Source: an uncultured Collinsella sp. (lineage in GTDB: Bacteria > Actinomycetota > Coriobacteriia > Coriobacteriales > Coriobacteriaceae). Taken from it: DNA of 64,000 bases. Of the stretch, positions 8,613-17,580 are shown one piece after another. Every line of letters begins with the position of its first letter. The first letter of the stretch is position 1. The notes beneath the pieces are model-generated. The model ran no database searches, had not been told where the DNA came from, and saw nothing but the letters and a program-made list of their open reading frames with translations. The stretch lies in NCBI GenBank assembly GCA_958435945.1, contig CAUBIC010000003.1, positions 1 to 64,000 on the forward strand, written 5' to 3'. Position numbers and translations under genes: made by a program.

Positions 8613-8689
8613 CCCTGAGTTGCGGTGAAATAAGGACTGAATTGGTCTTCTAGCGGTCTAAACAGTCCCTATTTCACCGCAACTCAGGG
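8613..8689. repeat. REP-like inverted repeat, family A, copy 1
   Basis: A 26-bp arm beginning CCCTGAGTTGCGGTGAAATA is repeated inverted at 8664-8689 with a single mismatch. The 25-base centre carries CTTCTAGCGGTCTAAACAGTCC. A second copy with the same arms and a related centre lies at 24799-24865. It sits between two convergent genes and could act as a two-way transcription stop. Confidence 0.85.
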
Positions 8690-8697
8690 TTGAGGTT

Positions 8698-9912
8698 CTA
8701 CTGGTAGCGCAGGCACTCCACGGGGTCGAGTTTTGCTGCCCGGCGGGCGGGGTAGAAGCCAAAGATCACCCCGATGCCGACCGATACGGCAAACGCGAGC
8801 AGCACGGTCGTAATGGAGAAGCTCGGCGTAATCGTCCCGGTGGCTCCGAACTCGCTCATAATGCCCGAGTTGGCGGCAAAGAACGTGAGCCCCCAGGCCA
8901 GCAGATAGCCAATCACGACACCTAAAATGCCGCCGGTGATGCACAGCGCCGAGGATTCGGCCAAAAACTGGGCGGTGATGTCACGTCGGCTTGCGCCCAG
9001 AGCGCGGCGAATGCCAATTTCGCGGATGCGCTCGGTCACGTTGGTGAGCATCATGTTCAAGATGCCGATACCGCCCACAAGCAGCGATATGCCGGCAACG
9101 GCGCCCATGATGAGCGAGAAGGCGCCCATAAAGGAGTTGAGGGCATCGATAGCGCTCTTCATGGAGCTTGCCGACACGCTGTCGTACTCGTCGTCCTCCG
9201 AGATGCCCTTCATGCTGCGCACCTTGGACTCGATCGTCTTGCAGAGCTCGTCCATATCCGTGCCCTCGGCGGCGAGTGCCGTCACACTGGGAAACGATGG
9301 ATTGTCATCGCCGAAAAGCTCGGCGATCGTTTCTCGTGGCATGTACAGGCTCAGCGAGCCCATGGAGTCGTTGCCGCCGTCGATGACGCCAATAATCTGC
9401 ACGTCTCCGCTCGAAACCTTGATGGTCTTGCCAATCGCGTCCTGTTCGTTGCCGTACAGTTGATCGGCGCCGCCGCGGCCAATGAGCGCCACGCGCGCGC
9501 CGGATTTGGACTCGATGTCGTTATAGGTGCGACCGGCAACGATCTTGCTGGCGCCCACGGCATCGAGCATGTCACTATCGACACCTTGGGCCATGACGGT
9601 ATAGCTCTTATCCCCAACTTTGTACTCGGAATAGGCGCTGTCGACGATGCCGATCTGCTCGATTTGCGGCACCGTCTTGCGCAGCTTCTCGACATCCGAA
9701 TCGGTGAGCTCTTGGGACGAGTAGATCTGCACCATGCGGGCCGCGTTGAGGCCCAAGCTGTTGACCAAGCTGTTTTGGATGCCGCCGATGAGCGAGGTCA
9801 TGGCTATGACCGAGGCGATGCCAATGACGATGCCCAGGATGGTGAGCAGGCTACGTCCCTTGTTGGCCTCGAGCGAGTGCAGGGCTTCTTGGACAAGATC
9901 GCGGGTGCTCAT
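8698..9912 (-). CDS. MacB-like ABC transporter permease
   Basis: The 404-residue permease has the MacB/FtsX layout: a first helix at about residues 22-45 (LLTILGIVIGIASVIAMT), a large extracytoplasmic MacB_PCD-type domain of some 220 residues, and three C-terminal helices, the last ending in GFYPARRAAKLDPVECLRYQ. This C-terminal sequence is typical of the family. The start MSTRDLVQ overlaps the ATPase stop codon by the ATGA pattern, so the longer upstream start is rejected. It works with the ATPase and adaptor encoded just upstream as an export or cell-envelope stress pump; the cargo is unknown. Confidence 0.9.
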   Translation of the reverse strand: MSTRDLVQEALHSLEANKGRSLLTILGIVIGIASVIAMTSLIGGIQNSLVNSLGLNAARMVQIYSSQELTDSDVEKLRKTVPQIEQIGIVDSAYSEYKVGDKSYTVMAQGVDSDMLDAVGASKIVAGRTYNDIESKSGARVALIGRGGADQLYGNEQDAIGKTIKVSSGDVQIIGVIDGGNDSMGSLSLYMPRETIAELFGDDNPSFPSVTALAAEGTDMDELCKTIESKVRSMKGISEDDEYDSVSASSMKSAIDALNSFMGAFSLIMGAVAGISLLVGGIGILNMMLTNVTERIREIGIRRALGASRRDITAQFLAESSALCITGGILGVVIGYLLAWGLTFFAANSGIMSEFGATGTITPSFSITTVLLAFAVSVGIGVIFGFYPARRAAKLDPVECLRYQ

Positions 9913-10682
9913 GCCTCTGCTCCTTTCGGCGGTGTAGAAGGTGCGCAAATCGCTGGTAGGTTGCTGACGGCTCCGCGTAGCGTATTCGGCGCATGTGCGA
10001 TATATGCGCCGTCATGGATTCGCCCGTCGCGGATAGTCACGGCACGGTCGGCCTCGGCAGCAATGCCCGGGTCGTGCGTGATGAGTACGATGGTCTTGCC
10101 TCGTTCTTGGAGCTTATGGAAGGTTTCCATGACGAGTGCCCCGGTTGTCGAGTCTAGGTTTCCCGTGGGCTCGTCGGCCAGGATGATGGGCGGATCGTTG
10201 ACGAGGGCGCGCGCGATGGCAACGCGCTGCATCTGTCCACCAGAGAGTTCTGATATGCGGTGGTCCCAATGGTCGACCGGTAGCGTGACGGCTTGCAGTG
10301 CGTGCACGGCGCGCATCTCGCGCTGGTTGCGCGGCACATTGGTGTAGGACAGCGGCAGCATGACGTTTTCGATAACCGACAGACGCGGCAGCAGGTTGAA
10401 ACTCTGAAAGACAAAGCCGATGCTCAGCGCACGCACCTCGGTGAGCTCATCATCGTCGAGTTCGGCGACATTGAGGCCCTGCAGGTAATAGTCGCCCGCC
10501 ATCGGTTTGTCCAAGCAACCCAGGATGTTCATGAGCGTCGACTTGCCTGAGCCCGAGGGGCCGGTGATGGCGACGAACTCACCGGGGTCCACCGCCAGGC
10601 TCACATTGTGCAGGATGTGAGCGCAACCGGCCTCGCTCTCAAAGATGCGGTGCACGTTGCGGATGTCGATGACGGGGCGCAT
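9909..10682 (-). CDS. ABC transporter ATP-binding protein (MacB/LolD type)
   Basis: The 257-residue ATPase has Walker A GPSGSGKST (about residues 41-49), a Q-loop FQSFNLLPRLS, the signature LSGGQMQRVAIARAL, Walker B IILADEPTG with the catalytic Glu, and the switch histidine in VLITHDP. This is the LolD/MacB subfamily that drives FtsX-type permeases. It starts one base inside the adaptor stop (TAATG overlap) and its own stop overlaps the permease start, so the three proteins are translationally coupled in order adaptor-ATPase-permease. Confidence 0.93.
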   Translation of the reverse strand: MRPVIDIRNVHRIFESEAGCAHILHNVSLAVDPGEFVAITGPSGSGKSTLMNILGCLDKPMAGDYYLQGLNVAELDDDELTEVRALSIGFVFQSFNLLPRLSVIENVMLPLSYTNVPRNQREMRAVHALQAVTLPVDHWDHRISELSGGQMQRVAIARALVNDPPIILADEPTGNLDSTTGALVMETFHKLQERGKTIVLITHDPGIAAEADRAVTIRDGRIHDGAYIAHAPNTLRGAVSNLPAICAPSTPPKGAEA

Positions 10683-12097
10683 TACATGCCCTCGTCGGCA
10701 GGCATGCCGCCGCCGTCTGCCGTCATGCCCGCGCCGGTATCCATAACGATAGTGTCGCCATCGCGTAGCTTGGTAACCGGCACCTCGGGGTTGATTTCGT
10801 TGCCCTGGTCGTCGCGCTTGACCTGCGTCTTACCGACCACGGCGTCGTTGTCGTTTTGCGTCACGATGGTCACCTTAATGCGGCGTGTCTCCTTGCCTTT
10901 GCCGTCGGTTGCCACGTTGACGTAATAGTGTTCGCCATCCTCGGTCATGAGCGCCATGGTCGGCACAATCACTACGTCGTCGAGCTGTTCGGTCACCACC
11001 GAGACCTCGGCGGTCATGCCCGGCTTGAGGCGCGCGTCGGGCGCTTCGATCAAAATGTCGACGTTAAAGGTCACGCTGCCGCCGCCACCGTTGGCGGCGT
11101 CGGAGTTTGCCACCGACGCGATAGCCGTGACGGTGCCCTGGCTCACGATATCGGGAAACGCGGGATAGGTAACGTTGGCGCTCTGGCCCACGGCGATCTT
11201 GGCGATGTCCTTTTCGCCCACCTGAACCGTCACCTTCATCTTGGAGAGGTCGGCGATCTGCATGCACTGTTTGCCGCCGCTCGTGTCGCCTTCGCCCATG
11301 ACCATGCCTCCGGTCACCGTAGCGCCCACTTTGGCGTTGAGCTCGACGATGCTACCCGAGCTGGGGGCCTTTACGGTGCGTTCGGCCGCCTTGGCGTTTG
11401 CCTGGTCCAGGGTCGCCTGGGCCGTGGCGAGATTGCGCTGGGCGCTTGTGACGGCGCTGGCGTTGGCGTTGGCGGTTGCATCCGTCGAGGCGGTCGCTCC
11501 ATCGACATCCGATGTCGGTGCCGCCTGCGCGGCGGCGAGCGCCGCCTGCGCGTTTTTCAGGTCTTCCTGGGCAGCCGCGACCGCGCGCTGCGCCTCGGCG
11601 ACGGCGTTGTCGAGCTCATCGTTTTTGATGGTCATGAGCACGTCGCCCTCGTTGACGGACTGGCCGGCTTGCACGTTGATCGATGCTACCGTGCCGTCGA
11701 CAGAAGGGGAGACCACTGAGGCAGAAATTGGCTTGAGCTGTCCTTTCGCCTCGACAGTCGTGGTAAAGGTGCCTTCCATGACCATGTCGGTAACAGGCTC
11801 ACCTGCAGATTGCGGCTGCGAATTGAGGACAACGCTCACAATAATGGCTATTAGGATCATGCCGCCCACGATGCCGGCAGCGATGCCGCGGCGGACGAGC
11901 TTTTTGCGGCGCCGCTCCGCGCGCTTGGCCTTGAGCTTTGCGTAGGCCTCATCGTCGGATATTCCGGCGTTACCTTGCTCGTCGTCGTTTTGCTGTGCCG
12001 TGGGGGCGCTTGTGATGAGCGGTAGAGTTTCAGTTGCGCTTTCCGGCGCGTGCCCGGAATCATCGGGGCCCGGGGTGATGGTGGGGACATTCGACAT
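10682..12097 (-). CDS. Efflux adaptor (HlyD/MacA-like periplasmic adaptor subunit)
   Basis: The 471-residue protein has an N-terminal cytoplasmic segment, a basic stretch KRAERRRKKLVRR, one membrane helix (about residues 70-92) and an extracytoplasmic adaptor. The lipoyl-like half SVDGTVASINVQAGQSVNEGDVLMTI is followed by an Ala/Gln-rich coiled-coil hairpin, a second lipoyl half APSSGSIVELNAKVG and beta-barrel domains. The C-terminus is Gly/Met/Asp-rich. AAGGAG precedes ATG 12097 on the minus strand, so the longer in-frame extension to 12247 is rejected. In a monoderm, this adaptor probably links the permease to the cell wall or gates it; the substrate is unknown. Confidence 0.88.
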   Translation of the reverse strand: MSNVPTITPGPDDSGHAPESATETLPLITSAPTAQQNDDEQGNAGISDDEAYAKLKAKRAERRRKKLVRRGIAAGIVGGMILIAIIVSVVLNSQPQSAGEPVTDMVMEGTFTTTVEAKGQLKPISASVVSPSVDGTVASINVQAGQSVNEGDVLMTIKNDELDNAVAEAQRAVAAAQEDLKNAQAALAAAQAAPTSDVDGATASTDATANANASAVTSAQRNLATAQATLDQANAKAAERTVKAPSSGSIVELNAKVGATVTGGMVMGEGDTSGGKQCMQIADLSKMKVTVQVGEKDIAKIAVGQSANVTYPAFPDIVSQGTVTAIASVANSDAANGGGGSVTFNVDILIEAPDARLKPGMTAEVSVVTEQLDDVVIVPTMALMTEDGEHYYVNVATDGKGKETRRIKVTIVTQNDNDAVVGKTQVKRDDQGNEINPEVPVTKLRDGDTIVMDTGAGMTADGGGMPADEGM

Positions 12098-12132
12098 AGC
12101 GTCTCCTTTATAGAACTTACCGCGATAAGTAT

Positions 12133-12160
12133 ATGCGCCCACCGGTTGGGGCGGGCGCAT
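12133..12160 (-). terminator. Hairpin between the transpeptidase and the export operon
   Basis: ATGCGCCC and GGGCGCAT form an 8-bp stem around a 12-base loop, downstream of the L,D-transpeptidase on the minus strand. No strong T run follows, so terminator function is uncertain. Confidence 0.35.
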
Positions 12161-12225
12161 AGGCGCGTTTCTTTCAGCATCGAAAGGTAGGTGACGCTGA
12201 GCTTTGTTGTGACGCGCGAGATGTG

Positions 12226-13962
12226 CTAGGAGTGGACGACTACGCACAGACCGACGCTGATGCAGTCGTGGAGCGCCTTGGCATCGGCCAGGCGCAGGTT
12301 GATGCAGCCGTGGCTACCGCACCACTTGTACGATTCGGCACTATCGAAACTCGAATCGTTTTGCCAGGTAGCGTCGTGGAAGCCAACCATGTTGCCCTCA
12401 AACGGCATCCAGTAGCTCACCGGGCTCTCGTATTTGGGCTTACCGGTCTTGGGGTCCTTGGCGCCGATAAGCTTGGTGGCGCCGTCGTTGCTGTTGATCT
12501 GCCACACGCCCTCGGGGGTGGCGTCTTCGCCCGGTTTGCCGGAAATAAAGTTGGCCTCCCAAACGATATTGCCGCTCTCGTCATAGTAGCGCGCGTGCTG
12601 CTCGGACAGGTCGACGTCGATATACGCTTTCCAATCGGGCTCGCCCTTGGCGGTGAAGGTGTCGGCCTTCTGGGAGTACTTGATCTCAATCTCGCCGGTC
12701 TGCTTGTTGTTAATGGCGTCCTCGACCTGTTTGGCGAGCGAGCTGCTGTCGATGGACCAACCAAAGTCACCGCCTTCGACGGCGCACTGCTTGCCATCGG
12801 CGCGCGTCCACCAGCGAGTGGAGCCCACGGTATTAAAGCCGTTGGCGAGCTCAGCTGCCCAGCTGCTGATCTGCGACGTATCAAGCGTGGGGTTGGCCGG
12901 ATCGGCAAAGCTGATCCACTGCAAGACGGAGCTGCCGTCGACCTTTCCGGCATCCTCGCCGTTGAGCTTGAGAGTCACGTTGACGCCCAGGAAGTTGTTG
13001 GCGGCATCGCATGCGGCCTGGATCTGGTCGTTGGTGAGCGTGCCGTTGAGCGGCTCGTAGGCATCGTTTCCGAGCTTCGTAAGATCGACGGTCTCGGACA
13101 GCGACGCGAGCTCGATCTCCGCATACTTAATGACATGCTCGCGGTTGAGCTTTTCGTTGGAGCGGGCCTTCTCGATCGTGAACTTGCCCGCCTTCTCGTC
13201 GTAGGAGCTCGATGCCTCAAAGGTACCCGAGCGGCCTTCGTTGAATGCGTCGATGGCGGCACCCAGATCCTCCTCGAACTGCTTTTGGTCAAAGGCGTCC
13301 GAGAGCATGGACAGGTCGACGTCCTGTTCCAGGTCGATGGTACCGTTTTTGGTCGCGCTAACGTTCTTGCCGCCGAGCGAGGCAATCAGGCGCGAAGGCC
13401 ACAGCAGCGGCTCGTTGCTGCCGATAATCTCGTGGGCAGCTGCCTCGCCGTCGACGATGGGCTCGTCGGATTCGGGCTGATAGGTCCAGCTAAAGTCATC
13501 TCCCGAAACGGTGAGCTTGTAGTGCTTCCAGGCGGAGTCGACCTTGGTAGCGGCGGATGAGGCGTTGGAAAACGAGATATCGACGCCGGCGATGGTGGTG
13601 TTGGGGTAGGCAATCTGCGAAAACGCCACGACGCCCACGATATAGACGATGGCGACGAGGCCGAGGACGACGAAGAACGCCGTCTTGCCGCCCGTCTTAT
13701 TGCCCTTTGCGGAGCGGTTGTCGGCGGGGCCGCGATTGTTAGAAACTCGAGTGTGCGAAGGGCCCTGGTTGTGACCGGCGCCATGTGCGGAACGCTGCTG
13801 ACGCTGCTGATGCTGGCCCTGATTGGGGCGCGGGGAGGTATTTGCCGCGCCGTGCTGTTGACCATGGGCTGGCGCAATGGGACGGGGCGATTGGATGCCT
13901 CCGGGCTGCCTGCTGGGCTGTTGCGGATCGGGGATCAGTTGGCTGCGGTCGAGTTGCGACAT
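12226..13962 (-). CDS. Membrane-anchored L,D-transpeptidase (YkuD) with PG_binding_4 region
   Basis: The enzyme is expected to form 3-3 crosslinks or attach groups to peptidoglycan outside the cell. The 578-residue protein has a 90-residue cytoplasmic leader rich in Gln, Pro, His and Asn, one membrane helix at about 94-116, a long extracellular region resembling the repeated peptidoglycan-binding type-4 domains (150-420), and a C-terminal YkuD domain. The catalytic motif SHGCINLR is at 550-557 with nucleophile C553. GAAGGAA precedes the ATG at 13962. The low-complexity leader is unusually long for the family. Confidence 0.9.
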   Translation of the reverse strand: MSQLDRSQLIPDPQQPSRQPGGIQSPRPIAPAHGQQHGAANTSPRPNQGQHQQRQQRSAHGAGHNQGPSHTRVSNNRGPADNRSAKGNKTGGKTAFFVVLGLVAIVYIVGVVAFSQIAYPNTTIAGVDISFSNASSAATKVDSAWKHYKLTVSGDDFSWTYQPESDEPIVDGEAAAHEIIGSNEPLLWPSRLIASLGGKNVSATKNGTIDLEQDVDLSMLSDAFDQKQFEEDLGAAIDAFNEGRSGTFEASSSYDEKAGKFTIEKARSNEKLNREHVIKYAEIELASLSETVDLTKLGNDAYEPLNGTLTNDQIQAACDAANNFLGVNVTLKLNGEDAGKVDGSSVLQWISFADPANPTLDTSQISSWAAELANGFNTVGSTRWWTRADGKQCAVEGGDFGWSIDSSSLAKQVEDAINNKQTGEIEIKYSQKADTFTAKGEPDWKAYIDVDLSEQHARYYDESGNIVWEANFISGKPGEDATPEGVWQINSNDGATKLIGAKDPKTGKPKYESPVSYWMPFEGNMVGFHDATWQNDSSFDSAESYKWCGSHGCINLRLADAKALHDCISVGLCVVVHS

Positions 13963-14069
13963 CGTGTATATTTCCTTCGAGTTTCGCTTTACGGCTCATC
14001 GTGTTTTAACTGGGCTTGAATTATAGCGATTACGCAGGTGCTTGTGTTACGAAAACAGTTGCGATAAAG

Positions 14070-14097
14070 GATAGGTGGGACATATGTCCCACCTATC
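14070..14097. terminator. Perfect 28-bp palindrome after the serine ammonia-lyase gene
   Basis: GATAGGTGGGACAT is followed directly by its exact reverse complement. It lies between the end of the ammonia-lyase gene (14113) and the transpeptidase start (13962), both minus strand. On the minus strand it is followed by CTTTATC. It could be a terminator or a dimeric protein-binding site. Confidence 0.45.
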
Positions 14098-14112
14098 GTT
14101 CGCTTTTGCTCA

Positions 14113-15720
14113 CTATCCGCATATTCCGCATTTTGCGCACGCCGAGAGTGCTGCCGGAGCCTGCGCGATGCCGCCCTTGGCCGTCTCGCGCAACGTGGCG
14201 GGCAGGGCGTGGCCCACCGAGAGCATCACGTGCGCCATCTGGTCAAACGGCACCAGGCTCTTGATGCCGGCGAGGGCGAGCTGCGCCGAGCTGAAGGCCG
14301 CGGCCACGCCGATGGCGTTGCGGTTTTGGCAGGGCACCTCGACAAGGCCGCCGACGGGGTCGCAAACGAGGCCCAACAGGTTGCTCAGTGCAATGGAGCT
14401 GGCGTCGAGCGCTTGCTCGGGCGTGCCGCCCATCATCTGGACCAGCGCGGCGGCGGCCATGGCGGCAGCGCTTCCAACCTCGGCCTGACATCCGCCCTCG
14501 GCGCCGGCGACGCAGGCGCTCGTGGTGAGGTTGAGGCCGATGGCGGCGGCGCAGTAGAGGGCATCCATGACCTGTTCATCATCGAGCTGGAGGTGATCGG
14601 CGAGCGCCAGCACGCAGCCGGGGACGACGCCCGCGGAGCCGGCCGTGGGGGCGGCAACGATCACGCCCATGGTGGCGGAGCGCTCGAGCACGGCCATCGC
14701 GCGGGCCACGGCATCGGTCTGAACGGGGCCCATCAGGCTTGCGCTTAAATCGTTGCGGTAGGTGGCATCGACGAGCTTGGCCTCTCCGCCGATAAGCCCG
14801 CCGAGCGATCGCTGCGGATTGGCGATGGGGACCGTGGTCTCCTCGCGCATGACGTCGAGCACGCGGCGCATGGCTGCGATAGCATGGGCCTCGCCGGTCA
14901 GACGCGCCTCGCGCACGGCCATGACGGCGCCGATATTCAGGCCGAGCTCGGCGCACGCATCGAGCAACTGCTCGCCGTCGTCGAAGATCTCCTTGGCCGA
15001 GACACCGGGGGAGAGCGACGAGGCCGAGCCCGGGAGCTCGATAAACGTGGCGTAATCGACATTGTCGAGCTTGCGCAGCATGGGGACGACGGTGTCGTCG
15101 GGAGCGCCGTCGGTCTCAAAGACGGAATAGGCCTGGCCGCCCACCTCGGTGCGGTAGGTGCGGCAGAAGGCGATGTTGACGTGTGCGTAGGCGAGCAGGT
15201 TCGTGAGTGCTGCGAGCACGCCGGGAACGTCCTGGTGTGCCACGAAGAGCGTGGAATACATGCCCGAGATGTCGACGCCGACGCCGTTGATGCGGCTGAT
15301 GCGCATCTTGCCACCGCCCAGGCTCTCGCCGCGGACCTGCGCCGTGGCGCCCGTGTCATCGACCATGTCGATGTCGACGGTGTTGGGGTGGATGGAGGCG
15401 TCGTCGCCCTTGATGTCAAAGTGATACTCGAGACCCTGCTCGCGTGCGAGGTCAAAGGCCTGCTTGATGTTCTCGTCGTCGGTATCGAGCCCCAGGATGC
15501 CCGCGACGAGCGCGCGATCGGTGCCGTGACCGCGGTAGGTGTGGGCAAAGGAGTTCCACAGGCCAAAGGTGACCTTGGTGATGCGGCCTTCCAGCAGGCT
15601 AGCGGCAACCTGGGCGCAGCGCAGGGCGCCGGCGGTGTGCGAAGAGCTGGGGCCGACCATGATGGGGCCCAGGATCTCGAATGCCGAGGTCGTAGCTAGT
15701 GTTTGCGGCTTGCCTGCCAT
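14113..15720 (-). CDS. sdaA: L-serine ammonia-lyase, single-chain iron-sulfur type
   Basis: The enzyme deaminates L-serine to pyruvate and ammonia using an oxygen-sensitive [4Fe-4S] cluster. The 535-residue chain joins the beta part (GPSSSHTAGALRCAQ near residue 20, then an ACT-like region) to the alpha part (APTAGSAGVVPG, TSACVAGAEGGCQAEVGSAAAMAAAAL). Cluster-ligand cysteines lie in the latter motif and further on. The C-terminus SACAKCGICG is Cys-rich; in the type II enzymes a C-terminal cysteine folds into the active site, which fits. ACAGGAG supports the ATG at 15720. It probably serves amino-acid fermentation. Confidence 0.92.
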   Translation of the reverse strand: MAGKPQTLATTSAFEILGPIMVGPSSSHTAGALRCAQVAASLLEGRITKVTFGLWNSFAHTYRGHGTDRALVAGILGLDTDDENIKQAFDLAREQGLEYHFDIKGDDASIHPNTVDIDMVDDTGATAQVRGESLGGGKMRISRINGVGVDISGMYSTLFVAHQDVPGVLAALTNLLAYAHVNIAFCRTYRTEVGGQAYSVFETDGAPDDTVVPMLRKLDNVDYATFIELPGSASSLSPGVSAKEIFDDGEQLLDACAELGLNIGAVMAVREARLTGEAHAIAAMRRVLDVMREETTVPIANPQRSLGGLIGGEAKLVDATYRNDLSASLMGPVQTDAVARAMAVLERSATMGVIVAAPTAGSAGVVPGCVLALADHLQLDDEQVMDALYCAAAIGLNLTTSACVAGAEGGCQAEVGSAAAMAAAALVQMMGGTPEQALDASSIALSNLLGLVCDPVGGLVEVPCQNRNAIGVAAAFSSAQLALAGIKSLVPFDQMAHVMLSVGHALPATLRETAKGGIAQAPAALSACAKCGICG

Positions 15721-15743
15721 ATGCGCTCCTGTTCTATCCCGTC

Positions 15744-15864
15744 GTCCCGAGGGGCGGGGCATAAGGTCGCCTGCTCAAACAGTCCTGCTCGCACGGAGAG
15801 CACATTAAGTGCTCTCCGGCTCGTGCGGAACTCGCGATCGACCTTATGCCCCGCCCCTCGGGAC
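15744..15864. repeat. Long nested inverted repeat, family B
   Basis: A perfect 26-bp arm (starting GTCCCGAGGGGCGGGGCATA, 15744-15769) returns inverted at 15839-15864. The centre holds a second nested hairpin around AGAGCACATTAAGTGCTCT. Immediately after the left arm is TGCTCAAACA, also present at the same place in the element at 22162-22257. It lies upstream of the ammonia-lyase and downstream of metK. Confidence 0.85.
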
Positions 15865-15960
15865 TAAGGATACATGGTTGGAGCTGCTAGATGACAAAAT
15901 TCATTAGCTAGGGATGTGTCTTACCTTGCGTATCGAAACATTTTCAACACCGTTTAAATA

Positions 15961-15993
15961 AAAAAGAGGTACCGGTTGTTCCGGTACCTCTTA
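15961..15993 (-). terminator. Intrinsic terminator of metK
   Basis: On the minus strand AAGAGGTACCGG pairs with CCGGTACCTCTT over a 5-base loop and runs into TTTTTTATTT. Confidence 0.85.
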
Positions 15994-16032
15994 TTGATGC
16001 GTTGTTATTTGGCTGCGGCTTTTCTCGTTGGC

Positions 16033-17313
16033 TTACAGGCCGCAGGTTGCTTTGAGTTCTTCGACTCGGTCGGTTTTCTCCCAGGTGAAGTCGGGGTCTT
16101 CGCGGCCAAAGTGACCGTAGGCTGCCGTCTTTTCGTAGATGGGGCGGCGCAGGTCCAGGTCGCGGATGATGGCGCCCGGGCGCAGGTCGAAGGTCTTCTC
16201 CACAGCCTCGACGATCTTGTCTTCGGCAACATGTGCGGTGCCAAAGGTGTCGACCATGATCGACAACGGCTTGGACACGCCGATGGCGTAGGCCAGCTCG
16301 ACTTCGCAGCGGTCGGCAAGGCCGGCGGCGACGACGTTCTTGGCGACCCAGCGAGCGGCGTATGCGGCGGAGCGGTCGACCTTGGTGCAGTCCTTGCCGC
16401 TAAAGGCGCCGCCGCCGTGACGGCCGTAGCCGCCATAGGTGTCGACGATGATCTTGCGGCCGGTCAGGCCCGTGTCGCCCATGGGGCCGCCCACGACAAA
16501 GCGACCGGTGGGGTTCACGTAGATGTCGGCACCATCCCACGGCATGTTCTCGGCAGCCATGACAGGCGCGATGACATGCTCGATGAGGTCGTCCTTGATC
16601 TTGCCCATGTCCTCGATCTCGGCGGCGTGCTGCGTGGAGATGACGACGGTCGTGACCTCGACGGGCTTGCCGTCCTCGTAGCGCACGGTGACCTGGGTCT
16701 TGCCGTCGGGGCGCAGATAGGGCAGGGTACCGTCGTGGCGCACGGCGGCAAGGCGCTCGGCCAGGCGGCTCGCCAGGTAGTGCGGCATGGGCATGAGGGT
16801 CTTGGTCTCGTTGGAGGCATAGCCAAACATCATGCCCTGGTCGCCGGCGCCGATCAGGTCGATCGGGTCGGTGGTGGCGCCGGTCTGGGTCTCGAAGGAC
16901 TCGTCGACGCCCTGGGCGATATCGGGGGACTGCTCGTGGATGAGGCTCATGACGCCACAGGTATCGCAGTCAAAACCGAACTTTGCACGGTTGTAGCCAA
17001 TGCGGCGGATAACGCCACGGGCAATTTCCTGCACGTCAACGTATGCCTGGGTGCGGATCTCGCCGGCGACGATGACGGTACCGGTGGTCACGAGGGTCTC
17101 GCAGGCGCAGCGGACGTTTTCCACGTTGGCGGGCACGCCGTTGGGCGCAATATAGCCCTGCTCCTGCAGCTCTATTTCTTTGGCGAGGATTGCGTCGAGG
17201 ACAGCATCGCTGATCTGGTCGGCGATCTTATCGGGATGGCCTTCGGTCACCGATTCCGACGTAAACACAAAGGACCCGTGTTGGGGTGGGATGGAACGAA
17301 GTTCTTCTGACAT
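16033..17313 (-). CDS. metK: S-adenosylmethionine synthetase
   Basis: The enzyme makes S-adenosylmethionine from methionine and ATP. The 426-residue protein shows the three MetK landmarks: ESVTEGHPDKIADQISDA near the N-terminus, GAGDQGMMFGYA, and the phosphate loop GGGAFSGKDCTKVDRSAAYAAR. It is somewhat longer than the usual 380-400 residues. GAAAGGACA precedes the ATG on the minus strand. The 100-base leader shows no recognisable SAM riboswitch. The repeat element at 17423-17495 separates it from divergently transcribed gltX. Confidence 0.96.
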   Translation of the reverse strand: MSEELRSIPPQHGSFVFTSESVTEGHPDKIADQISDAVLDAILAKEIELQEQGYIAPNGVPANVENVRCACETLVTTGTVIVAGEIRTQAYVDVQEIARGVIRRIGYNRAKFGFDCDTCGVMSLIHEQSPDIAQGVDESFETQTGATTDPIDLIGAGDQGMMFGYASNETKTLMPMPHYLASRLAERLAAVRHDGTLPYLRPDGKTQVTVRYEDGKPVEVTTVVISTQHAAEIEDMGKIKDDLIEHVIAPVMAAENMPWDGADIYVNPTGRFVVGGPMGDTGLTGRKIIVDTYGGYGRHGGGAFSGKDCTKVDRSAAYAARWVAKNVVAAGLADRCEVELAYAIGVSKPLSIMVDTFGTAHVAEDKIVEAVEKTFDLRPGAIIRDLDLRRPIYEKTAAYGHFGREDPDFTWEKTDRVEELKATCGL

Positions 17314-17422
17314 GATTGTCCTTTCAAAAACGCGTCCCGGCGACCGTTACCATTCCGCCGGGCTCTGTATGCAAGGGCACATCATAGCGCGTAAATCCAA
17401 CATTCACACCCTTTCCGCACCC

Positions 17423-17495
17423 ACTCATTGGGGACAGGCTTAAATGACCAGTCGGGTGCTCATTGGGTAGTCATTTAAGTCTGTCCCCAATGAGT
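17423..17495. repeat. REP-like inverted repeat, family C
   Basis: A 25-bp arm, ACTCATTGGGGACAGGCTTA then AATGA, is repeated inverted at 17471-17495 with one wobble mismatch; the 23-base centre repeats CATTGGG. The GGGGACAG-CTTAAATGA core resembles REP-type sequences mobilised by Y1 transposases in other bacteria, which is an inference. It lies between divergent metK and gltX. Confidence 0.8.
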
Positions 17496-17580
17496 AGGTC
17501 GGTGCCCATTGTGCGTAGGTGGGCATTATTGCTTTATACTGGTGCAGTTAGACATCCATCCTGCAATCGAGGAGATTTCC

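Noticed and set aside
17314..17422. A SAM riboswitch in the metK leader
   Set aside because: The leader is only about 100 bases and I could not find a SAM-I, SAM-II or SAM-IV type fold or core motif.
17509..17540. A gltX promoter with TTGTGC and TATACT
   Set aside because: The spacing is 20 bases, too long for a normal sigma-70 promoter.
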